DNA from: Cordia subcordata
Lineage: Eukaryota > Streptophyta > Magnoliopsida > Boraginales > Cordiaceae
Direction: 5' to 3'
Length of the DNA: 64,000 nucleotides
NCBI GenBank assembly: GCA_028554755.1
Contig: JAPTOF010000015.1
Span: 11,016,501 to 11,080,500 of the forward strand
Shown in pieces: positions 50,011 through 61,376 of this stretch. Every line of letters starts with the position of its first letter. The stretch's first letter is position 1. The notes under the pieces are model-generated. The model was not told where the DNA came from and did no database searches. It saw only the letters and a program-made list of their open reading frames with translations. Both the position numbers and the translations under genes were made by a program.

Positions 50011-50479
50011 AATAGTTTGTGTGTTGTATTATGGAGATGATTGAATATTTTAGAGCTTGGGTGGTGGCTATAGAGGATTATAGGTGGTAGAAGTGGCTAG
50101 TATAGGTATACAGAGAGTGGGGGCAGCTGCTATTGAGAAAATAAGAGAGGGGGGCAATTTTTGAAAATAAGGAAAAGCTATGGTTTGTGATAAAAAATTT
50201 ATGTTTTAAAATAGACCGTAAGCTTCTCCATGCCCATGCCTAAGCCCTTAGTGTACCATTTTTTCAAAAATTAGCTCAAAAACTCACCAAAATTCCCAAG
50301 CAACTCTTCCTTACAAGTATCAAGACCTTCATAAAATACATTTAGATCAAAGTTATGGTTTCCAAGGAAAAAGATGATCAAAATTACTAGAAAAATTCCT
50401 AAAAAATAAGAAAACATTTGTAAAAATTATAAACTAACTTGAAAACTCTAGAAAACTCAAAATTAACATTTCTAACTTC
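50011..50479 (-). mobile_element. Gypsy region between integrase and env-like ORF
   Basis: No coding frame. On the minus strand it begins with GGGAGGCAACCCATG (about 50495-50480), the short motif typical of the end of pol in Tat/Athila elements, and runs AT-rich to the env-like ATG. The array border (50049) falls here. Confidence 0.55.
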
Positions 50480-51821
50480 ATGGGTTGCCTCCCACTAGTG
50501 CCTTTGTTTAACGTCGTTGGCTCGACGTTTTAGATCAATTGCTCCTATTTCGGTAGCTCTTCTAGCATGAATTTCTCACCGTTTGCAAATGAAATTCTTC
50601 ATAAAAAGGCTTTAGACAATGGCCATTCACCTTTAACACCTTGCTCGTCTCCAAACTTCAGATTTCAATTGCACCATGAACGAAAACTTTAGGAACGACA
50701 AAAAGGGTTATCCAACAAGAACGAAACTTACATGGAAACAATTTAAGGCATCATTTGTAAAGTAGCACTTTTTTCCCAACAAGAAATTGCTTCCTTGATA
50801 TTTTCTGTTCATGGAAAGCTTTCGTCTTTTCCTTGTAGATTCTGGAGCTCTCGTATGCATCATTTCGAATTCCTTCGAGCTCTTGAATTTGAAATTTCCG
50901 TTGTTCTCCCGTCTTTTCCAATTCCATATTGCATTGTTTGATCTCTTAATATGCTTTGAGCTCTAACTCCACCTGAAGATGGCATGGGTTCCCAAACATT
51001 GACGTTATTGATGTCTTGTAAGTCGCTCGATAAGCCTAAAGAGTATCGTCCAGCCTCAAACTCCAATACTTCTTATTTGAATTCACTATCTTTTCAAGAA
51101 TTGACTTACTTTCTCGATTAGACACTTCAATTTATCCATTTGTCTACGGATGGTATGCCGTGGAGGTCCTATGAGCAACACCATATCTTTTCAAGAGTGC
51201 TTCAAAAACCTTATTACAAAAGTGCATCACTTTATCACTGAGTATGGCTCATGGAACTCTATACCTATTAAAAATACATGACTTCAAATCCACAACCACT
51301 TTATCATTATCAATATGGGTAGGCTTTGCCTCAATCCATTTAGACACATAATCAACCACAAGAATGATATATGTATAACCAAGGAAGAGGGGAAAGGTCC
51401 TAGGAAATCTATCCCCTACATATCAAATATTTCACACACAAGAATAGAATTCAAAGGCATTTGGTCTCTATGTCCTAAACTTCTAGTTCTTTGACAATTA
51501 GCACATCTTTCGCAAAATTCATAGGAGTCCTAAAATAAACTTGGCCAAAACAATCCATATTCTAGAATTTATGTGCAGTTCTCTTGGGACCAAAATAGCC
51601 CCACATACATGTGTATGAAAAAATTTCAAGATAGATAGAGTTTCGGATTCAATGACACATCCCTAATAACCTGATCAGTGAAATGTTTTTACAAATAAGG
51701 GTCATCCTATACACATTAGCTAGAATTCCTTTTTATTTTATCTTTCTCATTCTTAGACAACTCAGTTGGTAATGAACCAGTGACTAAGACATTGACAATA
51801 TCAGCAAACCAAGGGGGCTAT
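50480..51821 (-). pseudogene. Gypsy integrase pseudogene (Athila/Tat type)
   Basis: The minus strand reads PPWFADIVNVLVTGSLPTEL at the start (51821-51760). Then come DDPYL, a zinc-binding CERCANCQRT (about 51528-51495), GIDFLGPFPLF (about 51417), VVDYVSKWIEAKPTH, a LSDKVMHFCNKVFEALLKRY block and an NG-IEVSNRE block (about 51130). The three acidic catalytic positions can be placed, but stops interrupt between them, for instance before GID. The C-terminal part (51066-50860) has a KEKTK-like remnant in another frame. Reverse transcriptase should lie further right but is cut off by the plus-strand element inserted at 51822. Confidence 0.85.
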
Positions 51822-53909
51822 TGATGTGTTTTGTTTTTGTGTGTGTTTGCATTGTTATTTGTCTATATTTTAGAGGTATATTAACCTTAAGTAGTTGCGT
51901 TAGTATAATACTTATCCTAGAGATAGGTTTAAACGTATACAATTGTATGTAGTTGAGTTTAAGAAGTAAATCCTACAAGAATGGCTTGTTTTGGATATTA
52001 TAGGTGAGATTGAGGATTGTTTGGGGATCAACGAAGATGAAGATGGTTTGGGAAAGGATTAAAGGCATAATTTAAGACGAAAGTGGAAGAAAATCATGTT
52101 AGGAAGCTTCCAAACAAAGAGCAAGGAAATCGGAGGCAAAATGGAGCAAAAACGAAGCCAAAAGAGAGCAAGTTTGGACTACTAGCCTAGTGGCTTCAGA
52201 GAGTTGGTCGACCCCCTCTCTATGCTGCCAAAACTAAAATGTAATCTTCTCTAGGTGGCATAAAGACCCCTTACAGGTGGTGCACCGGTTAGATGTTCCA
52301 GTAATTGCAGAAAATTAGCAATCAAAGCCCTCTTTTGGTCATCTTTAGGAGGGGGAAGTCATATATTCTTTCACTCCCATCTCCCAAAAATGCTAACCCT
52401 CTCATCAACCACTTCCAGTACATATACTGACACATACATCCACTTAGATCTAAGCCTATTTTGAAGGATTACATCATCTTTCAGTGAGGATTTACTCAAG
52501 AATGTAGAAGAACAAGCAAGGATAGAAGGGGAGCTTTCTCAATCCTCTTTCATTTTCTTTTATTTTATGCTTGAGTAGATAGATTAGGGTGACGAAACTT
52601 GTGTAATAGGTTGATTGTCATACTCTTTGTTATTGGATTCTAGTGGCTTATGTATACACATACTTGTTCATGTGAATAGCTTTTTATCTGAACATGTCTA
52701 TATGTTTGATTAAATACTTGAATGAGTAGTATGCATATAAATTAGAGTGTATTTGTTATAGAACACCTTTAATCCATTTGATATGCATGTTTTTGTGTGT
52801 GTTCATGGATTGCATAAAGTGAGTTTGCTATATTCATCTCTATGTGAATGCAAGCATGCTTTATGATAAATACTAGCTCCAATCTTGCTACTTGTTGATA
52901 CCCAATTGTTTCTAATGGTGTGAATCAAACATGACGCTGTTTTGATAATGAGTAGAACCATATATTCATAACACCTTTGCTTAGAACATGTAGGATTGTG
53001 TGTAATAGTCAAATATCCGCTATAGTGTCCGTAGACCGATGGTGCACAATTTAGGACTGGCCTAGATCGGGTCCCCTTTAGCTTTAAATACAGCTAATAG
53101 GAGTCCAGATAGGTTTAGTCGACCATAGAAACCCTAGCTCTTAGCTTTAAATCCAACTAATAGTTTAAAAGCTAGGTTAGGTTTGTTTTAGGACACATAG
53201 ATAGCTTTTTAGTCCTCTTATGGCCTTAGATACATAATGACCAGGTCGTACTTCTTAGTAGTGCACACTTAGCGATGGACCTACACCGAGTCCTAGGGTG
53301 TAATTAGGAATCTGGATAGGTTTAGTCGACCCTAGAAACCATAGGTCTTAGCTTTAAATCCAGCTGATGGTTTAGGAGCTAGGGTAGGGTTATTCTAAGG
53401 CACCTAGGTAGTGTTCTAGTCCCTCCTTTGGCCTTAGATACATAATGACTACGTCGTATTTCTAAGTGGGGCACACTTAGGGATGGACCTATGCCAAGTC
53501 CTAGGGTGTAATTAGGACACTAGCTAGTGTCTTAGTATTAGAGCATCACTTAGATAAGCCCATACCGAGATCCCATAGCATAGTAGTAGAAAGTCACCCA
53601 TTCACAAGTGTAAGTCACCCTATCACCTCCCATTGGTTTTAGTCCTTCCTTGACTAGCTTAAATTCCCATTTCCCCTTCTCTATTTTCATAGTGTAGCGC
53701 TTTTATTTTCCTCTTAACTCTCTATAATCCAAAAAGTACAAAAACATGTTAACTTAGGTTCCTTTTAGGCTTCTTGTAGAGCGTACTAGCATAGAACTTT
53801 TTCCACACATTGAGCCTCCGTATAGTTTGACACCCATATTTGTACATGCTATTCTACATGATCCGTAAGCTTGTGGGTCTTTTAGGGCTTGCACCTTAAA
53901 ATCATATCA
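51822..53909 (+). repeat. Tat-type LTR 1 (2,088 bp)
   Basis: Begins TGATGTGTTTTG right after the disrupted integrase and ends ...AAATCATATCA, seven bases before the primer binding site. It contains three TAGCTTTAAAT blocks (about 53078, 53142, 53349) where LTR 2 has two, because LTR 1 carries an extra roughly 250-bp internal duplication (about 53080-53320). Confidence 0.82.
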
Positions 53910-53915
53910 AGATCT

Positions 53916-53933
53916 TGGCGCCATTGCCGGGGA
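53916..53933 (+). other. Gypsy primer binding site 1
   Basis: TGGCGCCATTGCCGGGGA, one base from the TGGCGCCGTTGCCGGGGA common in Tat/Athila elements (probably aspartate-tRNA type; assignment from memory). Confidence 0.8.
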
Positions 53934-55830
53934 GGCACGATGGTTTGTGTTCCTTGCTTGTATGTTTTAGTAGTTGCTTTCTTTGTTTGTTTTTTCATGT
54001 TTTAATTTGTTAATTTGTCTTATATTGTCTTATCTAGCTTTTCTTTTTGCTAGTTTCTTATTTTTTGTTTTGCTTTTGTTTTCTACCTTACTTGCTTATT
54101 GTTTTTGCTTGTTTTGAGTGGTCTAGTTTCTTGTTTTAGCAGTGTTTAGGATAGTGTTTTGGTTGTTGTAGTTTTAGGATGTGTAAAGTTTTGGGGATTA
54201 CAAGAAGTGGAAGGAGATTAGGTTTAGCTTTGTCTGTTTGGTAGGCGTTCTCTTAGGAATCCTCTAGTTCTTTTACATCCCGAGCCTGAGAGAATTGTTC
54301 ATAACTTTAGGAATTTATGAGATCTTTTAGGAGAAATGGTCGATCCTACTAATCATCCTCTTAATCCTCATCCCATTCTGCCTATGCATCCTGTTCCTTC
54401 AACAAGCACCAACATGCATAAGAGCCCCTTAGACCAGACCCACCAAAAGATGATGATCTCATGCTTAGGCAATTCTTCTTCCCCAATTCCTTCGAGCATA
54501 ACTTGGCTATCCATATTCTAGGGTTGGGGGAAGCTAAGTCCGAAAGTAAGCATAGCATGTTGGCTATGCTTCCTTCCTTTTATGGGAGGAGCAATGAGAG
54601 CCCCTTAGACCATATCAGGGACTTTGTACAAATAAGTTCCACCCTTCACTTTCTCAACGTGTCTCAAGAAGCCATTCGCCTTAAGTTGTTCCCATTTTCC
54701 CTTAAGGATAAAGCTGGGTCATGGTCTCATTCTTTACCTAATGGTTGCATTACATCTTGAGGTGAGCTTCAATCTATGTTTTATCAAAAGTTTTTTCCCA
54801 CAGCTAAAACTGCCGACCTTTAGGGTTCTATTGTAACCTTCTCCCAACACAACTTAGAGACCTTCTATGAGTCTTGGGAGAGGTTCAAATTTCTTATACA
54901 ATGTCCACACCATGAGTATAGTGTTTATGACCTTCTTCAACATTTCTTTAGAGGATTGAATGAGCAAAATAGAATAATGGTGAATGCCGCATCCGGTGGT
55001 GGATTTTATAATTTGAGACCAAGTGGATAAAATGAACTTTTAGGCCAAGAACTTTTCAAAACACTGCTATGGATAGGTCAAGTTGGGGAACCAATTGAAG
55101 AGGTGTTCATGAGGTAGGAGTTTCTTCCAATTTGCCCGCGGAGGTTAGAGCGTTGACGCATAAGCTAGATTAATTCATTTCCTATATTCTTTCCTCACAA
55201 GGTCATAGGACTAGTCCCATAGGTTCGTCCTCTACCCTTTTAGTAGTTGAAGTTTGTGCATTGTGTTCTGAGTCCACTAACAACACCATAGCTTACCCCT
55301 TAGCACCACAATTTCTCTAGTTTATTCAGGAGTGAGTTTATGCCACACAGGGGTACTCACAAGAGTGCAATCCTTACTCAAACACATATAATCAGGGTTA
55401 GATTGACAACCCAAATTTTTCACAGAAACAGGTTCAATCTGAGTTTTCCCATTCCTAACCCCAGGCCCCACTCCAGTAGAGACTTTGTCCTGTTAATCCT
55501 CCAGGGTTTTATAATATCAATCAGGTTAGACTTCGTAGTACAGTACAACATCAAGCACTCCCTGTACCACCCACCCTAGCCATCCCCGTACAATCAACAT
55601 CTATTTCACTGTCTGTTCATGACGATAAGGTAAATCTTTTGATGTAGATTGTTCAAAAAAATCAATAACAATTGGCTATGATGGAGGTACAATTAGGGCA
55701 GCTTGCCAGCTAGATGCATATTAGAGACCCTATGAATTACTTTCCCAGCTAGAGGTTAACCCTAGAGTCCAATCCTATTCCTCCTCCGATCCACTTATCC
55801 CCACTTAGCTCAGGCTAAGGCACTCACCAC
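53934..55830 (+). pseudogene. Gypsy leader and gag pseudogene 1
   Basis: After a T-rich leader, frames from about 54230 resemble plant gypsy Gag: LLHPEPERIVHNFRNL, an ATG at 54336 with a proline-rich stretch, then after a frameshift FFPNSFEHNLAIHILGL (54461 on), SPLDHIRDFVQISSTLHFLN, AIRLKLFPFSLKDKAGSW and SLPNGCITS. A stop follows at 54758. The domain continues past it with FYQKFFPTAKTADL, LETFYESWERFK and YDLLQHFFRGLNEQN to about 55010. This is the Retrotrans_gag order. The C-terminal part (55060-55830) is decayed. It is non-coding as a whole. Confidence 0.85.
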
Positions 55831-56279
55831 TTTGAGGAGCGGTAGGATAATGGACAATAGGATAGGAGTTGAATATGCAGAGCCTACATCTAGTGGTCCT
55901 TCTGAGTCTAGAGAGCCTAGCCATAGCTCAGTTGAGAGAGATCATACAGAGAGTCTTGTTAAGATAATTAAGCCCATGAGAGACCATAGTAAGAGTAGTA
56001 CTTCCCACCCCCATCGGGAAGGAAAAAAGCCTATTGCTTATTCCCATGAGTGTAGGTACAAGATCCTAGAGTGACTCATCTGTCTGCCTTAGAAAGGCCT
56101 TAAACTAATGAGGATACTAGGTTTCTCGGAGTCTAGAACATATGAAGGACCTAAAGGTAAATCTTCCTTAATAGATGTAGTCCATTCTATTCCCTCGTGC
56201 TCCAAGTTCTTCAAAGACCTTTTCACAAGGAAGCGTAGGACATCGGCTATGCCAAAATGGTAAAGCTCATGGAGAATGT

Positions 56280-57573
56280 GAGTAACATATGTACTTCAGG
56301 CCTTCTGGCCAAGATGAGTAACCCTGGAGCTTTCACTATTCCTTGTAGGATCTGAGAGACATAGATTTATCATTCCTTGCTAGACTTAAGGCCCAGTGTG
56401 AACCTTATCCCTTACTCAGTCTAGCAGCAGCTAGGTATAAGAGACTTGTCCCCCGTACATGTTACTATTTAGCTAGATGATGGGTTTGATAAGAGACCTA
56501 GGGAAATAGTAGAAAATGTGCTAGTCCAAGAAGGAAAGCTTATGTACCTCGTAGATTTCATAGTGCTTGATGTGGATGTAAGTCATGACTCTAGGCATTC
56601 TACTTCTATTCTCTTAAGTCGTCCCTTCCTTGTTACCATTGATGTTATCATTCATTGTAGGTCGGGGTTATTAGAAATAAAATTTGGGAATTTGAGGTCT
56701 TCCATAAAAGTGGCAGAGGCGGTGGACAAAGCAACTGTAGATGAAGATAATGATAAGAAAGATTGCTTTGTGGTCAAGGTGATAGACCTATTTGTTGAGG
56801 ACCATGACAAGGAGACCATGATAGAGGATGATGAATTAAGAAAGATTGACGCTCTAGCTAGCTTTGACCGAGAAACCATTGAGTGGGGTTGTGCAGCCTC
56901 CACTTCTAGAGGTCATGATCAAAGGTTTGACAAGTCCTTTGAGGTTAATTCTTTTGATCTTGATGTGAGAGATGTGGACAATTATGATTGCACACATAGG
57001 ATTAATCTTAAAGGTGGAGATGAAAATAGAGGTTTTAAGGTGCATGTGATAGAATCTTGTATTGATGAATGTGGTTATAAGAAAATATCCTCTAGCTATG
57101 AGTTTATTAAAGAATTTGGTGAAATATTAGCTAGAATGAATTTGGAGACACCTGTTAAGGAGAGCATCATGTCTATCTTAGATTCTAGGCCCGATAAGTC
57201 CGTTGGAGTTGTAGGATCTGATGTTGAAGTAAATGATAAATCTATAAAGACTTTTATGGAAGAGATTGAGAAACTAGAGATTATGATATATAGGTCTTTA
57301 GGTATCTTTGATAAGTCATTATTAGAACCTTTTTCTAAACTCTCGACTAAGGAATTACTTGTTGAGGTGAGCCGGTTCTTGGATGTATATGTGCCATCCC
57401 TTAAGGAGAGTGAGCCCAATACCCTTACTCCCAATTCTTCCTCTTCCGAGTCTATTCCTTTTTGCTCTCTAAATGATTCCATCTTATCCAATTCCATTCC
57501 ATTAGATGATTCTTCTCTCTTTCTTTCCATTAAGTCTCTCCCTAGTGAGCATATTTTTATGCCATCCACTTGA
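56280..57573 (+). CDS. Aspartic protease remnant with 351-codon open linker ORF, element 1
   Basis: Upstream frames (56280-56515) give NPGAFTIPCRI and LLDLRPSVNLIPYSV, the place of the protease active-site motif DLGAS. Here it is DLRPS with the glycine lost. The long open frame 56518-57573 starts in the C-terminal half of the protease (VDFIVLDVDV, then ILLSRPFLVTIDVII, the ILGRPFLAT block). It continues for about 250 residues as an acidic linker that normally leads to reverse transcriptase. It ends in a serine-rich tail (SSSSESIP) with no polymerase. The start codon is arbitrary within the pol frame. The length of open frame is unusual for this window. Confidence 0.7.
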
Positions 57574-59449
57574 AGCACGTTCATGTAGGGTTTGTTCACA
57601 CTCCTCCTATTCTTTGTGCTTTGAATTCTTAATTGACCCATAGGCACGGGGTATGGGCATCCATTGATCACCAAAAGAAGGCAATAGGATGGTTAGTAGT
57701 GGAAACTAAGCTTGCTAGGTTAGGATTAGCGTAGAACAAGAGACTTAGACCTTCAGATTTTTTCATGCACTATGACACCTTATAGCATTTTCATTCTATA
57801 TTTGATGTGTCAGGCTTTTCATTTGTCCCTTTTCACATGTGCCTGAAAAGGATTGTAATGTGCATGATTTGATTGATCTTACACCGTATGATCCTTTTTC
57901 TTCTAAGTTGTGCCTTGACAAGTTCATATGTCGATTTGTGCACAAGGACTACAAGTATCATTGGCCTTAACATTGTTGCCTGGTTGCAGGCATTAAATCC
58001 AATGCTGCTAGGAGGCACCCTAGACATTTGTTGATGAGTAAATGATCACCTGGCTGACAGCATCTTGGTTAGTGCTACGAAGAGGCAACCTAGGTTCAAT
58101 TTTGAAATTTTACATTTTTCTTAGTTTGTTTTCCTTTTATTTGTGTTCTTTTTTTTTTCACCCACACCAAAGTGTTGAATCCCAATCCTCTACCCCATGG
58201 AATACATTTTAGCTTATTAGTTGCACATGCCAATGTGTGCTCGCATGGCAATGCTGCCAATGTGTGCTCGTATGACAATGCTGCTAATCTTGTGTCTTAT
58301 GAGTAGTTGTGGATTATAAGTCATAGGGTTAGTAGTTTGGTGATTTATCAGTGGCTTGGAGAGCTTTAAAGACAATGAAAGATTGTATCAATACTTTCTC
58401 CAATTGTTCCCCATTTCTCTGCCTCGTCTCCACCACTCTCACCTACTTTGTGTAGATCATTTGCTTGTCGTATGGTTTTATTTTATTTCTTTAAAGACAA
58501 GAAAAATTTAGGTTTAAGGGTGTGGGAGTTTGGTTCTTATTGCTTTATGTTTTTATTGAGGTAAAGTGCATTATGTTTATAAAAAAGATGAAAATATTTC
58601 AATTTTTTTATATGCAGAGTTGTTTATTTCTTTGTTGATCAATGTGTTGGCTTTTGTGATTAACTCCATTGATTGGTGAATATAAGTTGCATTGTAGGGA
58701 GTGAATGAAGTGGATTAAAAATCGGGACTTAGAGAAGATGTCCTTAAAAGTTGAGAGGAGTGAGTACCTTTAATAATACCCCTTGTAGCCACCCCATGGT
58801 TTGGTAGGAAAAAGTGTAGAAAAAAGGGTTGTTGATGTGAGTGCCGCTTCCTTGGTTGGTTCTTTTTCATATGCCTTAGCCTTTCTTTTTCTTTTCTTTT
58901 TGTATAAATGCAATACAAAGCATGACAAATCCAAAAAAAATGAAAAAGGCAAAAACAATGCAAAAAGATGAGAAAAGAAGTTGAAAAAAGTGAAAAAAAT
59001 TGATTGAAAAAGTGAAAAAATGAAAAGCACCAAAACGTTTTGTGAAAAAGTGCATAAGTGACACAACGTCAACTTAGTACAAGCTATCCTCTTTGTAGAA
59101 ATGTGAATAAGGCTTTTATAAGCTATTGCATTTGCGTATTCTCTTTTCTTGTCTTTGAGGCTTTGTTCATGTTGGTGAGGCCATGTTAGTCGAGGGGGCA
59201 AGAAATATCAACATTCCGTGTAGTGAGTTAGAATCCTACGCTTGTGGTGGTTTGGCGACTTGGGAAGTTCCCATGAGGTTCGAGGCCTTTTATGAGTAGA
59301 GGAAGGATCCAAAGAGGCTTAGGGATCTCTCCATAATAGGATTGGCCCCTTTATGCTTCTCAAGCTAACCTTGATAGTGAGTCAATCCCTTAGGCAAACC
59401 TTTGCATTGGCTTTAGAAATAAACTTAAGATTAGGCTTGGTTGGGGACA
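57574..59449 (+). mobile_element. 3' non-coding region of element 1 (pol absent)
   Basis: No reverse transcriptase, RNase H or integrase motif is visible. GGAGGCAACCTAGG near 58083 and GGAGGCACCCTAG near 58010 recall the end-of-pol motif of full Tat elements, so the join from linker to 3' region has skipped the polymerase. Low-complexity A-rich sequence occupies 58920-59055. Open minus-strand frames here are by-products of A-richness. Confidence 0.6.
58920..59055. repeat. A-rich low-complexity tract
   Basis: Repeated GAAAAAG/TGAAAAA-type words. This drives spurious phenylalanine-rich frames on the minus strand. Confidence 0.75.
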
Positions 59450-59473
59450 AGCAAGGAGAAGGTTTGAGGGTAT
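59450..59473 (+). other. Polypurine tract of element 1
   Basis: GGGGACAAGCAAGGAGAAGG (59443-59462) and TTTGAGGG directly before the LTR start TGACGTG, as in plant gypsy elements. Confidence 0.7.
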
Positions 59474-61352
59474 TGACGTGTTAGGTTTTTCTGTGTGTTT
59501 GCATAGTTATTTGTCAATATTTTAGAGGTGTATTGAGCTTAAATAGTTGCATTAGTGTAGTACTTATGCTACAGATAGGTTTAAGCATATACAATTGTAC
59601 ATAATTGAGTTTAAGAGGTAAATGTTACACAATTGGCTTGTTTTGCATATAATAGGTGAGATTGAGGATTGTTTGGGGATCAACAAAGATGAAGATGGTT
59701 TGGGCAAGGATTAAAAGCATACTTGAAGATGAAAACTGGAAGAAAATCATGTTGGAAAGCTTCCAGATAAAGGGCAAGGAAATCGGAGGTAAAATGAAGC
59801 AAAAACAAAGTCGAAAGAGAGCAAGTTTGGACTACTGGCCTAGTAGCTACAAAGAAGCAGTCGACCCCCACTCTATGCTGCCATAACCAAAATGTAATCT
59901 TCTCTAGGCGGTATAAAGACCCCTAGGAGGCAGTGTACCGGTTGGGTGTTTTGGTAGTCATGGAAAATTAATTGTAAAAACCCTCTTTTGGTCATCTTTA
60001 AGATAGGGAAGTCATATATTTTTTCACACCAATCTCCCAAAAATGCTAAGCCTCTCTTCAACCACATCTAACATACACACTAACACATACACCCACTTAG
60101 ATCTAAGCCTATTTTGGAGGATTACAGCAACTTTTGGAGAGAATTTACTCTAGATTGTAGAAGAACAAGCAAGGATAGAAGGGGAGCTTTCTCAATCCTC
60201 TTTCATTTTCTTTTATTTTATGCTTGAGTAGATACATTAAGATGACCAAACTTGTGTAGTAGGTTGATTTTCATGCTATTTGTTATCAGATTCGATTGGC
60301 TTATATATATACATACTTTGTTCTTCATGAGAATAGCTTTTTATCTAAACATGTCTATTTGTTTGATTAAACACTTGAATGAGTAGTATGTATATAAATT
60401 GGAGTGCATTTGTTATAGAACACCTTTAATCCATCTAATATGCATGTCTATGTGTGTGTTTATGGATTTCATGAAGTGGGTTTGCAATATTCATGTCTAT
60501 GTGAGTGTGAGCATGTTTTATGATAAATACTAGCTGCAATCTTGCTACATCTTGATGCCCAATTGTTTCTAATGGTGTGAATCAAGCATGACAATAGTGA
60601 GTAAAACCATATGTTCATAACACCTTGACTTAGAACATGTAGGATTGTGTTTAATAGTCAAATATCCACTATAGTGTCCCTAGAATGATGGTACACATGT
60701 TTAGACTAGCCTAGATCAAGTCCTTTTTAGCTTTAAATCTAGCTAATAGGAATCTGGATAGGTTTAGTCGACCCTAGAAACCATAGGTCTTAGCTTTAAA
60801 TCCAGCTGATGGTTTAGGAGCTAGGGTAGGGTTATTCTAAGGCACCTAGGTAGTGTTCTAGTCCCTCCTTTGGCCTTAGATACATAATGACTACGTCGTA
60901 TTTCTAAGTGGGGCACACTTAGGGATGGACCTATGCCAAGTCCTAGGGTGTAATTAGGACACTAGCTAGTGTCTTAGTATTAGAGCATCACTTAGATAAG
61001 CCCATACCGGGATCCCATAGCATAGTAGTAGAAAGTCACCCATTCACAAGTGTAAGTCACCCTATCAGCTCCCCATTGGTTTTGGTCTCTCCTAGACTAG
61101 TTTAGATTCCAACTTCCCCTTCCCTATTTTCATAGTGTAGCCCTTTTATTTTCCTCTTAACTCCCTATAATCCAAAAAGTACAAAACATGTTAACTTAGG
61201 TTCCTTTTTAGGCTTCTTCTAAAGTGCACTACAATAGAACATTTTCCACACATTGAGCATCCCTGTAGTTCAATAACCATATTTGTACATGCTATTCTAC
61301 ATGATCTATATGCTTATGGGTCTTTTAGGGCTTGCACCTCAAAGGCATATCA
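59474..61352 (+). repeat. Tat-type LTR 2 (1,879 bp)
   Basis: TGACGTGTTAGG at 59474 to ...GGCATATCA at 61352, again seven bases before a primer binding site. It is clearly diverged from LTR 1 over most of its length, except for the near-identical tract listed separately. Confidence 0.82.
60747..61068 (+). repeat. Near-identical tract shared by LTR 2 and LTR 1 (53308-53628)
   Basis: From AATCTGGATAGG to CACCCTATCA I see a single base difference (CGGGATCC here, CGAGATCC in LTR 1) over about 310-320 bp. Sequence on both sides differs every few bases. This patch is the expected footprint of gene conversion. Confidence 0.8.
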
Positions 61353-61358
61353 AGTTCT

Positions 61359-61376
61359 TGGCGCCGTTGCCAGGAA
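61359..61376 (+). other. Gypsy primer binding site 2
   Basis: TGGCGCCGTTGCCAGGAA, the same site as at 53916 with other substitutions. Its presence directly after LTR 2 shows a second internal region starts here. Confidence 0.8.

Larger units (their letters stand above)
1..50049. repeat. Tandem segmental duplication array, unit about 19.9 kb (units A partial, B, C)
   Basis: The same ordered content recurs at offsets of about 19.95 kb (A to B) and 21.5 kb (B to C). For example, the GH28 last exon lies at 91-360, 20040-20309 and 41547-41816, and the gypsy LTR at 3680, 23651 and 45165. Units match almost base for base with scattered substitutions and small indels; by eye they are roughly 97 percent identical. 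The extra length of the B-to-C offset is explained by a solo LTR present only in unit C. The window starts inside unit A, so the total copy number is unknown. The direct orientation, shared junction and private differences support a real head-to-tail duplication. Confidence 0.95.
28533..50049. repeat. Duplication unit C (complete, 21,517 bp, with private solo LTR)
   Basis: Colinear with unit B except for the 1,565-bp solo LTR at 32401-33965 and its 5-bp target duplication. Without that insertion the length is about 19.95 kb, close to unit B. Its right end is where similarity to A and B stops and the uninterrupted gypsy element continues into the flank. Confidence 0.92.

Noticed and set aside
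1..50049. Array as a pure assembly artefact
   Set aside because: Units carry private substitutions, indels and a private solo LTR with target duplication. Collapsed or duplicated haplotypes remain possible and should be checked with reads.
1..50049. Satellite or CRISPR-like repeat interpretation
   Set aside because: The unit is about 20 kb of mixed retroelements with no short regularly spaced repeat and spacer structure.
57096..57674. 192-codon minus-strand frame opposite the protease-linker ORF
   Set aside because: Shadow of the 351-codon plus-strand frame. No recognisable motif, and the plus frame has clear protease similarity.
58770..59201. 143-codon phenylalanine-rich minus-strand frame
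   Set aside because: Produced by the A-rich tract at 58920-59055. Overlapping frames of the same kind exist and no domain is visible.
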